Counted from the stretch's first letter, positions 7,582 through 18,388 are shown. The stretch: DNA of 64,000 bases from Bacteroidota bacterium (GCA_016713925.1 JADJOH010000002.1:744001-808000), one strand, 5' to 3'. The notes: generated from the sequence alone by a model not told the origin. A program made the numbers and translations.

Positions 7582-8764
7582 TTAATTATCGTATCGTAAT
7601 GCTTCAACCGGTGGAATCTTAACTGCTTTCCGCGCGGGAATGAGTCCGGCAAGTGCACCGGCAACTATTAGTATAGTCAATGCCGTTAGTGCCGCGTTTA
7701 GGTCGATGGTAGGATTACTGAACATACCACCTTCTCCTTCCGGAATAGCAGCTGCAACTCCCTCCATTAAAGCGACTGACAAGACGAGTCCGATGTATCC
7801 GGCAATGGTGGTGAGGAAGACGGACTCAATGATCAGTTGTCTCACAATATGCGATGGAGGAGCCCCAATCGCTCTGCGGATTCCAATTTCCTTTGTTCGT
7901 TCTTTCACAACAATTAACATGATATTACTAACTCCAATAATACCGGCCAATAAAGTACCAATGCCAACGATCCAAACCAATCCGCTGATACCATTAAACA
8001 GTCCGTTGAGTTTATTGAACTCTTTTTCCATGTTCCAGTGACCGATGGCGATGGGATCATTCGGTGCGATTTTATGTCTCTCCCGCAGTACAGCCAGCAC
8101 TTTATCTTCTGCTTCAGAAGCAGGTACATCTTTTGCCGACATGATCGCATACCAGCCTACCACATCTCCATAATTGAAAGCCTGCTGAAAGGTATACTTT
8201 AAAATATACACCATTGATCCGGATATACTCCCCTATCGGATTTTCAACCCCTTCGAATAAAACATCCTGCACCCGCTTGCCGATCACTGCTACTTTCCGT
8301 TTATCTGTTATATCGTTCTGATTTAGAAAACGACCGTCCTTTAATTTTGTCTCTTCAATGCGGGTCAGTTCAGGATACACCCCAGATACGCCAAAGCCCC
8401 CACTCTTCATGTTATAAACTACATTGTTGGTTCCCTGATAATTTCCCAATTGATTCATCGGTGCTACCACAGCCAATTCCGGAATCTTCTTTAAGGCCTT
8501 TGTGTCTTCATTGTTAAAATTAAAATTCCTTCCCGGCTTCATTCCTTTATAGGGCTTTGAGGTCTTTTGAGCCCAGCAGAAAAAACTATTCGTTGCCGTT
8601 CCTGCAAAATCCGACAAGATTCCATTGCTCAATCCATTCCCTGAACCAATCATCACCACCAACATAAATATACCCCAAAACACCCCGAAACAGGTGAGGA
8701 AGGTGCGCAATTTGTTTTTGCGGATAGTGGCGAAGATTTCTTGCCAGGAGTCGGAGTCAAACAT
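7582..8764 (-). pseudogene. MacB-like ABC transporter permease, disrupted by an internal deletion
   Basis: The N-terminal frame (8764 down to about 8215) has the first membrane helix (KLRTFLTCFGVFWGIFMLVV) and a MacB periplasmic core domain. The C-terminal frame (about 8214 to 7582) has the FtsX region with three membrane helices (GIIGVSNIMLIVVKERTKEI and following). The frames meet near 8205-8220. Compared with the intact paralogue at 9136-10365, about 20 codons after FKV appear missing and the frame changes. In a working transporter this subunit would pair with its neighbour and the ATPase. Either the gene is inactivated or the junction is an assembly error. Confidence 0.8.
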
Positions 8765-9135
8765 TTGATTTGAAAATTTGAAGATGGGTTAATTTGAAGA
8801 TGGGTTATGGGATGATTTGAAGATGGGTTATGGGATGATTTGAAGATGTGTTATGGGATGATTTGAAGATGGGTTAATCTCCCTGGCGGGAGACAGGTTT
8901 GTCGAGAGCCTTGGCTCGAGATCGCGAGCGAAAATCTCCGTAAGGAGATGGAGCCTCGCGAAAGATGAGTTGATCTCCCTATGCGGGAGACAGGTATGTC
9001 GAGAGCCTTGGCTCGAGGTCGCGAGCGAAGCCTTGTGAATGACTTGATCACGAAGCCTCGCTTTGGGTTTAATTGTCGAGATCATTGTCGGCAGTATTGG
9101 TCATCTTCAAATCTTCAAATTGTCACATTTTCAAA
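8765..9135. repeat. Composite gene-junction repeat element with inverted ends
   Basis: The whole gap between two permease genes is repeat. On the minus strand it begins directly after the upstream stop codon with TTTGAAAATGTGACAATTTG and ends before the next start codon with CTTCAAATTTTCAAA. The right-hand part of the plus strand has an approximate 95-bp direct repeat (8878-8932 and 8973-9028) with CTCCC/GGGAG and GAGCC/GGCTC hairpins, plus degenerate TTTGAAGATGGG tandem units at about 8770-8880. Reading frames here are artefacts of the repeat. Confidence 0.75.
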
Positions 9136-10365
9136 TTATTCATCGCGTAAGGCTTCTATCGGTTCAATTCTTGCGGCGCGGAGTGCGGGGATGAGTCCGG
9201 CGAAGGCCCCGGCTACGATAAGTAATACGACAGCCGAGACGGCAACACCCAGGTCCACTTCGGGATTTACGAAGAATTCGCTGGGAGGCATGAATTTACG
9301 CGCCAGTTCCAACAAACCCACACCCGCCATGAGTCCGATGTATCCCGCCACTGCAGTGATCAACACACTTTCCTGTATGATCATTGAAATAATGGAAGAG
9401 GGTGCCGCACCGATGGCTTTCCTCACTCCTATTTCCTTGGTTCTTTCCTTGACAGCGATCATCATAATATTACTAACGCCTACTATACCCGCAATGAGCG
9501 TTCCGATACCAATTACCCAGATGAATAAGCGGATATTTCCGAGCATCGCCATCACACGTATGTATTCCACGGTATTGTTCCAGACATTTACTGCTTCTTC
9601 ATCCTGCGGGTCAAAATTGTATTTATGTGCGAGCATTTTCTTTATATCGGCAGCCATCTTATCACTTTCTTCAATACCCGCAGTGCCTGTACTCAGCCAG
9701 ATCACACTCAACTTATCTTGCCCGTTGAAGGCACGCTGAGCGGTACTCACGGGAATGTATATCCGCTCATTATCTCCCCGACCCGGATCCGTAAATGTGC
9801 CGATCACTTTGAAAGGAATACCATCTACATTCACATAACTGCCAACCGGATCGGCTTTACCGAAAAGGGCATCCTGCACGGGCAATCCCATGGCACATAC
9901 TTTTCTGTAACCGGTGATATCATTGTTATTGATGAATCTTCCCTTCACCATCGTGCAATTCTCCAGATAATCATGATCCGGCATACAGGAACGCACTGTG
10001 AAAGCACCATTTTTCTCCTTATAGCTAAGCGTACGTATGTTCCGCCCGTCATAAGATGCCGTTATTTCATCCCTGGATCCCTTTTGTCTGTTTATTAACG
10101 AATAATCCTCATTTCGCAATTGAATTTCCCGTCCGGGTTGAAAACCATTAAACGCTTTACTTGTAGTCCCGCCATTGATCCAGATAGAATTCACCGCATC
10201 CGACTGAAAGCCCTTTTGCGCTCCGTTTCGCAACCCTTGTCCGGAGCCCAGCAAAATAATCAGCATAAAAATACCCCAGGCCACACTAAACGCCGTGAGA
10301 AAAGTCCTCAACCGGTTCGCGCGAATCGTAGATAAAATTTCAGACCAGACTTCTTTGTTAAACAT
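9136..10365 (-). CDS. MacB/FtsX-type ABC transporter permease
   Basis: The 409-aa protein has the MacB layout. There is one N-terminal membrane helix (residues about 20-41, TFLTAFSVAWGIFMLIILLG), a large periplasmic core domain (about 50-260), then the FtsX domain with three helices from about 280. The FtsX domain carries the conserved cytoplasmic motif MIAVKERTKEIGVRKAIGAAPSSI in two overlapping segments. It usually exports peptides, lipids or macrolides together with a MacA-like adaptor. It sits between the ATPase and a paralogous permease, so the working transporter may be a heterodimer. It is the intact copy of the pair. Confidence 0.92.
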   Translation of the reverse strand: MFNKEVWSEILSTIRANRLRTFLTAFSVAWGIFMLIILLGSGQGLRNGAQKGFQSDAVNSIWINGGTTSKAFNGFQPGREIQLRNEDYSLINRQKGSRDEITASYDGRNIRTLSYKEKNGAFTVRSCMPDHDYLENCTMVKGRFINNNDITGYRKVCAMGLPVQDALFGKADPVGSYVNVDGIPFKVIGTFTDPGRGDNERIYIPVSTAQRAFNGQDKLSVIWLSTGTAGIEESDKMAADIKKMLAHKYNFDPQDEEAVNVWNNTVEYIRVMAMLGNIRLFIWVIGIGTLIAGIVGVSNIMMIAVKERTKEIGVRKAIGAAPSSIISMIIQESVLITAVAGYIGLMAGVGLLELARKFMPPSEFFVNPEVDLGVAVSAVVLLIVAGAFAGLIPALRAARIEPIEALRDE

Positions 10366-10496
10366 TTATGATATAGAGATATAAGAGATACAATAGATAT
10401 ACTAGTTGATATACAATTAACACTTTTCAAATAATCATCAATTCATTCCTCAAGATCGGGCTCAACTGCTCCTCCCACATTAACACATTTAAATTA

Positions 10497-10517
10497 TTAC
10501 ATCTTCAAATTTTCAAA
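10497..10517 (-). repeat. Stop-proximal TTTGAAAATTTGAAGATG element
   Basis: Directly after the TGA of the ATPase gene the minus strand reads TTTGAAAATTTGAAGATG, the same string that follows the gmd stop codon 42 kb away and, in variant form, the stop codons of metH and the neighbouring permease. The rest of the 152-bp gap to the next gene is AT-rich and degenerate. Confidence 0.65.
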
Positions 10518-11179
10518 TCATTGCAAGATGAGACCATCTTTAATTCGAATCGTGCGTTGCGTTTTTGCCGCTACATCTGCTTCGTGCGTCACGATGATAA
10601 CGGTAACGCCTGACTGATGCACTTCGGTGAGTAATTGCATCACTTCTTCCGTAGTTTGAGAATCGAGAGCGCCGGTAGGTTCATCAGCAAGGATGACTTT
10701 GGTTTGGTGATGAGGGCACGGGCGATGGCGACGCGTTGTTTTTGTCCGCCGGAGAGCTCGTTGGGTCCGTGGTTGGCCCAATCTTTTAAGCCTACGCGAT
10801 CGAGGTATTCCATCGCTATTTTATTGCGCTCTTTACGTTTGACGTTTTGATAATAGAGGGGCAGGGCCACATTCTCCATGGCATTTTTGAAGCTCAGGAG
10901 ATTGAAGGACTGAAACACGAAGCCAATGAGTCGGTTCCGGAATTGAGCCGCTTTGGCCGGATTCAAGTCTTTGATAAGGGTATCATTGAGGGTATAACTG
11001 CCGGTATCGTAATTATCCAGAATTCCCAGGATATTGAGCAGGGTGGATTTCCCCGAACCGGAGGAACCCATAATGGAAACCATCTCCCCCGGGTGAATAT
11101 CGAGATCGATGCCTTTCAGGACATGTAAGCTCCCGGCACCCATGGGATAAGATTTATTGACCTGTTTCAGTTTGATCAT
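10518..11179 (-). pseudogene. MacB-type ABC transporter ATP-binding protein, single-base frameshift
   Basis: The reading frame from ATG 11179 shows Walker A (GSSGSGKST), Q-loop region (VFQSFNLL) and the signature LSGGQKQRVAIARAL. It loses frame near 10698 just before Walker B. The remaining part, VILADEPTGALDS followed by the H-loop VTHE, continues in another frame to 10518. Restoring one base (AAG-GTC instead of AAGTC) joins the two parts into a normal LolD/MacB-type ATPase of about 220 aa. It is the first gene of the transporter operon. The one-base lesion could be a real mutation or a sequencing error. The start at 11179 is preferred over an upstream ATG because it begins the usual MIKLKQVNKSY. 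Confidence 0.85.
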
Positions 11180-11286
11180 TATAACAAAGTTAGCAGGAAG
11201 TTTGGAAATAAGGTGTACCCTTCGACAAAGTGCAGTTCCCTGCTGACGAAACGTAGATAATGGGAGATAAGGCGATGGGTGTGATG

Positions 11287-11314
11287 GTAGTGACAGGTCT
11301 CGACCTGTCACTAC
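11287..11314. terminator. Palindromic hairpin of the GACAGGTC family at a gene end
   Basis: A perfect 12-bp inverted repeat (11287-11298 and 11303-11314, core GACAGGT-CTCG-ACCTGTC) sits at the stop codon of the T9SS protein gene. A sister palindrome lies at 51360-51377. There is no clear T tract, so termination is likely but unproven. Confidence 0.6.
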
Positions 11315-12842
11315 TACTCCAACATCACCTTCTTCACTACCATTCCTTCCTCACTAAAGATTTCCAACAAGTATAGACCACGGGAAAGTGTGGGGGCAGT
11401 ATGAACTCAAATGTACGCCCGGTACTTTCAGTTTGCTGATGCAGTAGCTGGCCCTGCAGGTTGCGGAGTTGCAATTTTACTTTGTGAATATCACCAAAAG
11501 TGCTGATGGTAATTTTATCATGGGCGGGGTTGGGGGAAAGATGGAAATCAGTTGCAGTATGTTTTACAATTCCCACACTGAGCGTATCACAGGGACTACC
11601 CACCCATGCCCCCAGGTTGTAATTAGGGCTGTTGGGGAGGCCAACATTTACCTTTGAATTTCCCAATGAAAAACCATTCAATTGAAAATTGCAGGCGGTA
11701 CCCAGGTGATCAGGATTTTGAATGACACTTAACGTTGTATTGACTGAATCTTTTATGTAATTAGGGAATGCACGTTTGCATCTTGCAACATATATTTTTC
11801 CATCTGGCCCCAATTGATGCTGGCCCAAAGAGAATTGAGTAGAATCAATATCTGCCAGCAATAATTTAGAGGCCGGAATATTACTGCTGCTCAAATCATA
11901 TTGACTTAACTGACTTTTGCATGGTGGGGCAGCAATACAATTTATAGAATTTGTCCAATTACTGCAATATAAATAATTCCCATTGGGTGAAAAAGAAACC
12001 CCGTAAAGGTCATTCAAGGCGGTAAAGCGAGGTCCGGTTATCAAATCCTGATAGTTGGATAGCTGTCCGGTACAACGATTAAAATCAAACAAGTCTAATA
12101 TGCCATAACCAACACAACACAATTTATCACCTTGAACTGAAAAAGATATTTCACCAGTCATTCCTGCCCAAGGAAAGCTTCCATTTTGATAACTAAACCC
12201 AATATTTTGACTTGATATAAGTTGCATCCCGACACTATCAACTAAATAAACGAAGAAAGTATCTGCATTCAATGAATGAGTTATAATCCACCAATCCTTA
12301 CCATTGCCATGTTTAACTCCGGCGATTTTTTCAGTAATAAGTGAAGGAGAAATTAAACTATTTTTACCTACAATTAAAGGTGGATTTCCAACCGTCAAAG
12401 TAGAAACAAATAATGATAGGGGTTGAGAAGACATTGCGCTAGTATTAGTAAATAAATAAAATTTCAAAGAATCAAAACTAGATGGGCAAATCAAGGCACC
12501 GTTAGTAGAAGAAGAATATAAATTAATACTATCCCCATTTAATATTACATTATTATTTGCATTCCAAATTTTTCCAAAACCACTACTCGCTGACATAGTG
12601 CCAATGTAAAAAAGTAAATTGCCCAAATTATCACTTATACTTGCATTTGCTTCAATTGAAGCTGAAACACTAGTTTGTGTAACAACAGGAACACCTGAAG
12701 AAAAGTTAATAGTTATTGAATCCCCGAAACACCAATTGTTATCTCGTTGAGCTAATACAAAGTATGGTTTCATGCTCAACGCAATTATCACAAATAGTGC
12801 ATTTAATAAGAATTGAATCGATTCATGCCGGATTTTATTCAT
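11314..12842 (-). CDS. T9SS-sorted secreted protein, paralogue 1 (frameshifted near its C-terminus)
   Basis: About 510 aa: a signal peptide (cleavage near FVLAQRDN), a propeller-like central part (GNGKDWWIITHS, FSPNGNYLYCSNW, GPDGKIYVAR), then a T9SS type A sorting domain (FHLSPNPAHDKITIS). The natural frame shifts at a run of five G (11392-11396). The tandem paralogue has six G at the same place and reads on to a normal ending, so the true end is the TAG at 11314-11316 rather than 11337. The frame loss may be an assembly slip. It would be secreted across the outer membrane by T9SS. Its biological role is unknown. Confidence 0.85.
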
Positions 12843-12864
12843 GCCAATTTCTCTTTAGTATGTA

Positions 12865-14427
12865 TTATTCCACCACTACTTTTTTCATCACCATTCCTTT
12901 TTCACTAAGTATTTCCAGCAGGTATAAGCCACGGGAAAGTGTGGGGGGCAGTATGAACTCAAATGAACGGCCGGTACTTTCAGCTTGCTGATGCAGTAGC
13001 TGGCCCTGCAGGTTGCGGAATTGCAATTTTACTTTGTGAATATCACCGGAAGCGCTGATGATAATTTTATCATGGGCGGGGTTGGGGGAAAGATGGAAAT
13101 CAGTAGCAGTATGTTTTACAATTCCCACACTAAGGGTATCACAGGGACTACCCACCCATGCCCCCAGGTTCCAATTAGGGCTGTTGGGGAGGCCTAAATT
13201 TACCTTTGAATTTCCCAATGAAAAGCCATTCAATTGAAAATTGCAGGCGGTCCCCAGGTGATCAGGATTTTGAATGACACTCAACGTTGTATTGACTGAA
13301 TCCCGGGTATAATTTGGAAACTGCCCTCTACATCTTGCTATATATATCTTTCCATCAGGGGCCAACTGATGCTGACCAAAGGAAAACTCTGTAGAATCTA
13401 TATCCGCCAGCAATATTCTAGAGGCCGAAATATTACTGCTGCTCAAATCATATTGACTTAATTGACTTTTACATGGTGGGGATCCTTGACAAAATAGCAA
13501 AGTATTAGTCCAATTACTGCAATATAAATAATTGCCACTAGGAGAAAAAGAAACCCCGTAAAGGTCATTCAAGGCGGTAAAGCGAGGTCCGGTTATCAAA
13601 TCCTGATAGTTTGAAAGCTGACCGGTACACCGATTAAAATCAAACAAATCCAAAATACCAAAGCCAACACAGCATAATTTGTCTCCCTGGTATGAAAAGC
13701 TCATTTCGCCATACATGCCATAATAGATAGGGTAATTATAAACGTAACTAAAACCTATAGTCTGAATCAATGGTGAATTTATTCCAATGCTGTCAATCAG
13801 AAAAATATAAAATGTATCTAATTCTAATGAATGTGTGATTAACCACCAATCTCTTCCATTACCATGCTTAACAGCAGCTATCTTTTCAGAAACAGATTGA
13901 TTTATTAGCATTATATTCTTATTAAGTACCGATAAAGATGATCCACAATCTACAATATGGTAAAATAACTTATTTGTATATGACAAAAACTGAGATTGAT
14001 CAGTAAAAACATAGTATAAATCAGAATCATTCGGAAATGGTAATATGGTTGCACCATTAGTTGCAGTAGTTCCCATTTTCAAACTATCTCCATTAGGAAT
14101 AATAGTATTATTGGTATTCCACAAAGTACCAAATTGATTAAATTGCATTTGAGGTTTTGCTCCAATGTAAAAAAGTAAATTTCCCAAATCATCACTTATA
14201 CTTGCATTTGCTTCAATTGAAATTGATACACTCGATTTTGATGAAATTGGGATTCCGAAATTAAAATTTATAGTTGTAGAGTCTCCAAAACACCAGTTAT
14301 TGTCCCTTTGAGCATATACAATTGAAAAATTAAAATTACCTATGCAAATAAGCATGAGGATATTAAAATGTAATTTGATTTTATTATTTAAAATTTCTTT
14401 CATGACACAATTATTTTTTAATAGCAT
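12865..14427 (-). CDS. T9SS-sorted secreted protein, paralogue 2
   Basis: This intact 520-aa copy has the same plan as its downstream neighbour: an N-terminal signal region, WCFGDSTTINF, DWWLITHSLELDTFYIFLI, propeller-type motifs (FSPSGNYLYCSNW, APDGKIYIARC) and a full T9SS sorting domain. That domain starts at FHLSPNPAHDKIIIS and ends GLYLLEILSEKGMVMKKVVV. The C-terminal two thirds are nearly identical to paralogue 1 while the N-terminal third is diverged, indicating tandem duplication with later gene conversion or divergence. It is predicted to be exported and anchored on the cell surface. I know no function for the propeller part. Confidence 0.88.
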   Translation of the reverse strand: MLLKNNCVMKEILNNKIKLHFNILMLICIGNFNFSIVYAQRDNNWCFGDSTTINFNFGIPISSKSSVSISIEANASISDDLGNLLFYIGAKPQMQFNQFGTLWNTNNTIIPNGDSLKMGTTATNGATILPFPNDSDLYYVFTDQSQFLSYTNKLFYHIVDCGSSLSVLNKNIMLINQSVSEKIAAVKHGNGRDWWLITHSLELDTFYIFLIDSIGINSPLIQTIGFSYVYNYPIYYGMYGEMSFSYQGDKLCCVGFGILDLFDFNRCTGQLSNYQDLITGPRFTALNDLYGVSFSPSGNYLYCSNWTNTLLFCQGSPPCKSQLSQYDLSSSNISASRILLADIDSTEFSFGQHQLAPDGKIYIARCRGQFPNYTRDSVNTTLSVIQNPDHLGTACNFQLNGFSLGNSKVNLGLPNSPNWNLGAWVGSPCDTLSVGIVKHTATDFHLSPNPAHDKIIISASGDIHKVKLQFRNLQGQLLHQQAESTGRSFEFILPPTLSRGLYLLEILSEKGMVMKKVVVE

Positions 14428-14610
14428 ATAGCTGTCCTATTTAAGAGAAAACATTTGCATTTCATTTAATAATTAAAACCCTTGTTTTAAACGAACATTC
14501 CTTAGATTCACCTATTAAAATTTAAAACCCTGAATATAAATTTGAATATGTAAATTGAATTTCATATCCATCAACGTGAGCATAATCATCACATACTTTG
14601 CTTCCAATCC

Positions 14611-14676
14611 ATTTTCAAACTTGTCTCCCGAAAGGGATATCTTCAAATCGCGAGGCTTCGCGATCGAATTGTCAAA
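14611..14676 (-). repeat. Stop-proximal repeat element after metH
   Basis: On the minus strand, immediately after the metH TGA, lie TTTGACAATT, a perfect hairpin ATCGCGA-AGCC-TCGCGAT, TTTGAAGAT, a CCC/GGG hairpin and TTTGAAAATGG. These are the same modules, in the same order, as the elements after the permease and gmd stop codons. The remaining gap up to 14427 is AT-rich without recognisable genes. Confidence 0.65.
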
Positions 14677-17600
14677 TCACACCACCACCGGCTCGTAGCC
14701 CAATACAGGGCCCAGCCAGCGCTCGGTATCATCTACCGACATGCCTTTTCGTCGTGCGTAATCTTCTACCTGATCGCGTTGGATTTTTCCGAGACCGAAA
14801 TAGTGTGAGGCAGGATGCGAAAAATACAATCCACTTACAGCCGCTGTTGGTACCATGGCCAGACTTTCAGTGAGTGTGATGCCGGCGGTAGTATCCGTGT
14901 CGAGTAAATTCCAGATGGTTAATTTTTCGGTATGATCCGGTTGTGCAGGGTAGCCCGGAGCGGGACGGATACCATCGTATTCTTCCTTGATCAAATCATC
15001 ATTACTCAGCGTTTCATCTGAAGCGTAGCCCCAAAATTCTTTGCGTACCCGCTGATGCAATCGCTCTGCAAATGCTTCTGCCAGACGATCAGCGAGTGCT
15101 TTGAGCAGGATAGCGTTGTAGTCGTCGTGATTGGCTTCAAAGCGTGCTACGTGTTCATCAATGCCGATACCTGTAGTAACCGCAAATGTGCCGATATAAT
15201 CTTTAACTCCTGCTGCTTTTGGTGCGATGAAATCTGAGAGAGCAATGTTCGCTTGTCCTTCCGGTTTCTTCGTTTGCTGACGAAGCGTATGGAAGGTCGC
15301 ACGCACTTTTTTACGCGTGTCATCTTCATATACAAGAATATCATCACCGATAGCATTGGCCGGAAAAATTCCGATGACGCCATTGGCCTGCAACCATTTT
15401 TCATCAATGATCTTTTTCAACATCTCCTGCGCATCATCAAACAATTTCTTCGCTTCTGTACCTCTTTCCGGATCCTTTAAAATTTTCGGATACGATCCTT
15501 TCATTTCCCATGAATGGAAGAAGGGTGTCCAGTCGATGTAGGGAACTAACTCCGCGAGGGGATAATTGTCCAATACCGTTACACCGGGTTGAGCAGGCGC
15601 TTTTGTAGTAACCGCTGTCCAGTCACATTGCCATGCATTCGCGCGGGCTTCATTGACGGAGATAAATTTATTCGCGGCTTGCGCACCGGCATGTTGTTTA
15701 CGCAAACGATCGTATTCTTCGTTGGTACGGTCGGTGATTTCCTGTTTGAGTTCTTTCGAGAGCAATGCACTTGCCACCGGAACAGAGCGGGAGGCATCGT
15801 TTACATGCACCACGGGATGCGAATAAAAGGGAGCAATCTTCACAGCAGTATGTACCTTTGAAGTTGTTGCGCCACCAATGAGTAGAGGAATATCAAATTT
15901 CCGGCGTTCCATTTCTTTCGCCACGTGTACCATTTCATCCAGTGAAGGCGTGATGAGTCCGCTGAGTCCGATGATATCCGCCTGATGTTCGATGGCTGCA
16001 TCCAGAATTTTATCCGCGGGCACCATCACACCTAAATCCACCACATCATAATTATTACAAGCGAGTACAACACCCACAATATTTTTACCGATATCATGTA
16101 CATCGCCTTTCACTGTGGCCATGAGGATCTTTCCCTTCTTGCTTGCTCCTTCTGTATTCTCCGCTTCAAGGTAAGGGAGGAGATAAGCCACCGCTTTCTT
16201 CATCACTCTTGCACTCTTCACTACCTGCGGTAAAAACATTTTTCCGGCTCCGAACAAATCACCCACTACCTTCATTCCATCCATCAGGGGACCTTCAATC
16301 AGGTGCAAGGCTTTTGGATAATTCTTTCTTGCTTCTTCAACATCTACCTCAATATACTCCACTACACCCTTCACGAGAGCATGTGTGAGTCGTGCTTCCA
16401 CTGTTCCTTCCCGCCATGCTTCATCGCGCTCTTGTTTTTTTCCTGCTCCTTTTATTTGCTCGGCATAGGTGATCAAGCGTTCTGTCGCATCATCACGCCG
16501 GTCGAGAAGCACATCTTCTACCATCTCCAGCAAGTCCTTGGGAATCTCATCGTACACCTGCAATTGTCCCGGATTCACGATACCCATATCCATCCCCGCT
16601 TTGATCGCATGATAAAGGAATGCGGCGTGTATGGCCTCACGGACGTGGTCATTGCCCCTGAAGGAGAAGGAAACATTACTTACACCTCCGCTCACCTTGG
16701 CATAAGGAAGGTTCTTCTTAATCCATGCTGTAGCTTCAATGAAATCCAGTGCGTTGCGGCGGTGTTCATCCATGCCGGTAGCGACAGGGAAAATGTTTGG
16801 ATCGAAGATGATATCCTGAGGAGGAAAATTAATTTTTTCAGTGAGCAACTTATAAGCTCTGGCACAAATGTCGATGCGTCGCTGATAAGTATCCGCTTGT
16901 CCGTCTTCATCAAAAGCCATGACAATCACAGCGGCTCCGTATTTGCGGATGATATTCGCCTGTCGCAAAAATTCTGCTTCTCCCTCTTTCATGGAGATGG
17001 AGTTCACGATACTTTTTCCCTGCGTGCATTTTAGTCCGGCCTCAATCACGAAGAACTTCGAAGAATCAATCATGATGGGTAATTTGGAGATATCAGGCTC
17101 GGAGGCGATCAGATGAAGAAATTTCACCATGGCCGCTTGCGAGTCGAGCATACCTTCGTCCATATTGATGTCGATGGCTTGCGCGCCACCTTCTACCTGA
17201 TCGCGGGCGATGGCGAGGGCGTCTTCGTATTTTTCATCAATGATGAGTTTTGCAAATTTACGGCTACCCGTCACGTTAGTACGTTCGCCTACATTCATGA
17301 AATTACTTTCCGGACGCAGGGTGACGGCTTCGAGTCCGCTGAGGTGCATGAGATGATCCCGTGCAGGGACTTTTCGAGGCGGGCATTGTTTAGCCAGCAC
17401 TGCAATCTCACGAATATGATCTGGAGTAGTACCGCAGCAACCACCCACAATGTTGAGGAAGCCACTGGTGAGAAAATCTTTTATCTGATGACCCATATGA
17501 TGCGGGGTCTCGTCGTATTCACCAAACTGGTTGGGGAGTCCTGCGTTGGGGTAGGCGCTGATGTAGAAAGGAGCTTTCTCACTGAGTTCTTCGAGATAAG

Positions 17601-18363
17601 GACGCATTTCCTTTGCTCCGAGGGCACAGTTCAATCCAACGCTGAGCAGGTCAACATGGGAGATGGAATTCAGAAAAGCTTCTACCGTTTGTCCGCTGAG
17701 GGTACGACCGCTGGCATCGGTAATCGTACCGGAAACCATCACAGGAATCCGGAGATCTCTTTCTTCGAGAATCGTCTGAATCGCATAGAGTGCTGCCTTC
17801 GCATTCAAGGTATCAAAAACAGTTTCGATTAATAACAGATCCGAACCTCCGTCAAGAAGTCCGTTGATTTGTTCTGAATAAGCCTCTACCAAATCATCAA
17901 AAGAAACCGCTCTAAAACCGGGATCATTGACATCCGGACTGAGTGATGCAGTACGGTTGGTAGGTCCCAGTGCACCGGCCACAAACTTCGGACCTCCGTT
18001 GGGGTTAGTCACCATCCACTCCTGCACCGCCTGTTTCGCCAGTTTCGCCGACTCGAGATTCAATTCATAGCTCAGTGATTCCATCTTATAATCGGCCAAT
18101 GAGATCTTCTGTGCATTGAAGGTATTGGTCTCAATGATATCAGCACCTGCTTCGAGATAGGCTTTGTGTATATCACAAATAATTTTCGGTTGGGTCAAAC
18201 TCAGGAGATCATTGTTACCCTTCAGATCATGCGGAAAATCGGCAAAGCGCTTGCCGCGATAATCCTTTTCTTCCAGCAGGTAACGCTGAATCATAGTTCC
18301 CATGGCACCATCGATCACAAGGATGCGGCGCTCTAATTGTTGACGAATCGGGTGTACAGCCAT
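14677..18363 (-). CDS. metH: Cobalamin-dependent methionine synthase MetH
   Basis: The 1,228-aa protein has all four MetH modules. The homocysteine-binding domain is about 1-325, with the zinc-ligand motif GGCCGTTPDHI. The methyltetrahydrofolate (pterin-binding) domain is about 350-620, starting NVGERTNVTGSRKFAKLI. The cobalamin-binding cap and Rossmann domains are about 650-880, with the cobalt-ligand motif DVHDIGKNIV. The SAM-dependent activation domain is about 920-1228. It methylates homocysteine to methionine in the cytoplasm. It is expressed from a leader carrying a SAM-I riboswitch and a terminator, so high SAM should reduce expression. The length is full and all key residues I can check are present. 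Confidence 0.97.
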   Translation of the reverse strand: MAVHPIRQQLERRILVIDGAMGTMIQRYLLEEKDYRGKRFADFPHDLKGNNDLLSLTQPKIICDIHKAYLEAGADIIETNTFNAQKISLADYKMESLSYELNLESAKLAKQAVQEWMVTNPNGGPKFVAGALGPTNRTASLSPDVNDPGFRAVSFDDLVEAYSEQINGLLDGGSDLLLIETVFDTLNAKAALYAIQTILEERDLRIPVMVSGTITDASGRTLSGQTVEAFLNSISHVDLLSVGLNCALGAKEMRPYLEELSEKAPFYISAYPNAGLPNQFGEYDETPHHMGHQIKDFLTSGFLNIVGGCCGTTPDHIREIAVLAKQCPPRKVPARDHLMHLSGLEAVTLRPESNFMNVGERTNVTGSRKFAKLIIDEKYEDALAIARDQVEGGAQAIDINMDEGMLDSQAAMVKFLHLIASEPDISKLPIMIDSSKFFVIEAGLKCTQGKSIVNSISMKEGEAEFLRQANIIRKYGAAVIVMAFDEDGQADTYQRRIDICARAYKLLTEKINFPPQDIIFDPNIFPVATGMDEHRRNALDFIEATAWIKKNLPYAKVSGGVSNVSFSFRGNDHVREAIHAAFLYHAIKAGMDMGIVNPGQLQVYDEIPKDLLEMVEDVLLDRRDDATERLITYAEQIKGAGKKQERDEAWREGTVEARLTHALVKGVVEYIEVDVEEARKNYPKALHLIEGPLMDGMKVVGDLFGAGKMFLPQVVKSARVMKKAVAYLLPYLEAENTEGASKKGKILMATVKGDVHDIGKNIVGVVLACNNYDVVDLGVMVPADKILDAAIEHQADIIGLSGLITPSLDEMVHVAKEMERRKFDIPLLIGGATTSKVHTAVKIAPFYSHPVVHVNDASRSVPVASALLSKELKQEITDRTNEEYDRLRKQHAGAQAANKFISVNEARANAWQCDWTAVTTKAPAQPGVTVLDNYPLAELVPYIDWTPFFHSWEMKGSYPKILKDPERGTEAKKLFDDAQEMLKKIIDEKWLQANGVIGIFPANAIGDDILVYEDDTRKKVRATFHTLRQQTKKPEGQANIALSDFIAPKAAGVKDYIGTFAVTTGIGIDEHVARFEANHDDYNAILLKALADRLAEAFAERLHQRVRKEFWGYASDETLSNDDLIKEEYDGIRPAPGYPAQPDHTEKLTIWNLLDTDTTAGITLTESLAMVPTAAVSGLYFSHPASHYFGLGKIQRDQVEDYARRKGMSVDDTERWLGPVLGYEPVVV

Positions 18364-18388
18364 AATTTTTTAAGGGCATGCCGGAAAT

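Noticed and set aside
8828..9085. Small minus-strand reading frames
   Set aside because: They lie wholly inside repeat units and vary with the repeats; no signal, motif or neighbour supports a protein.
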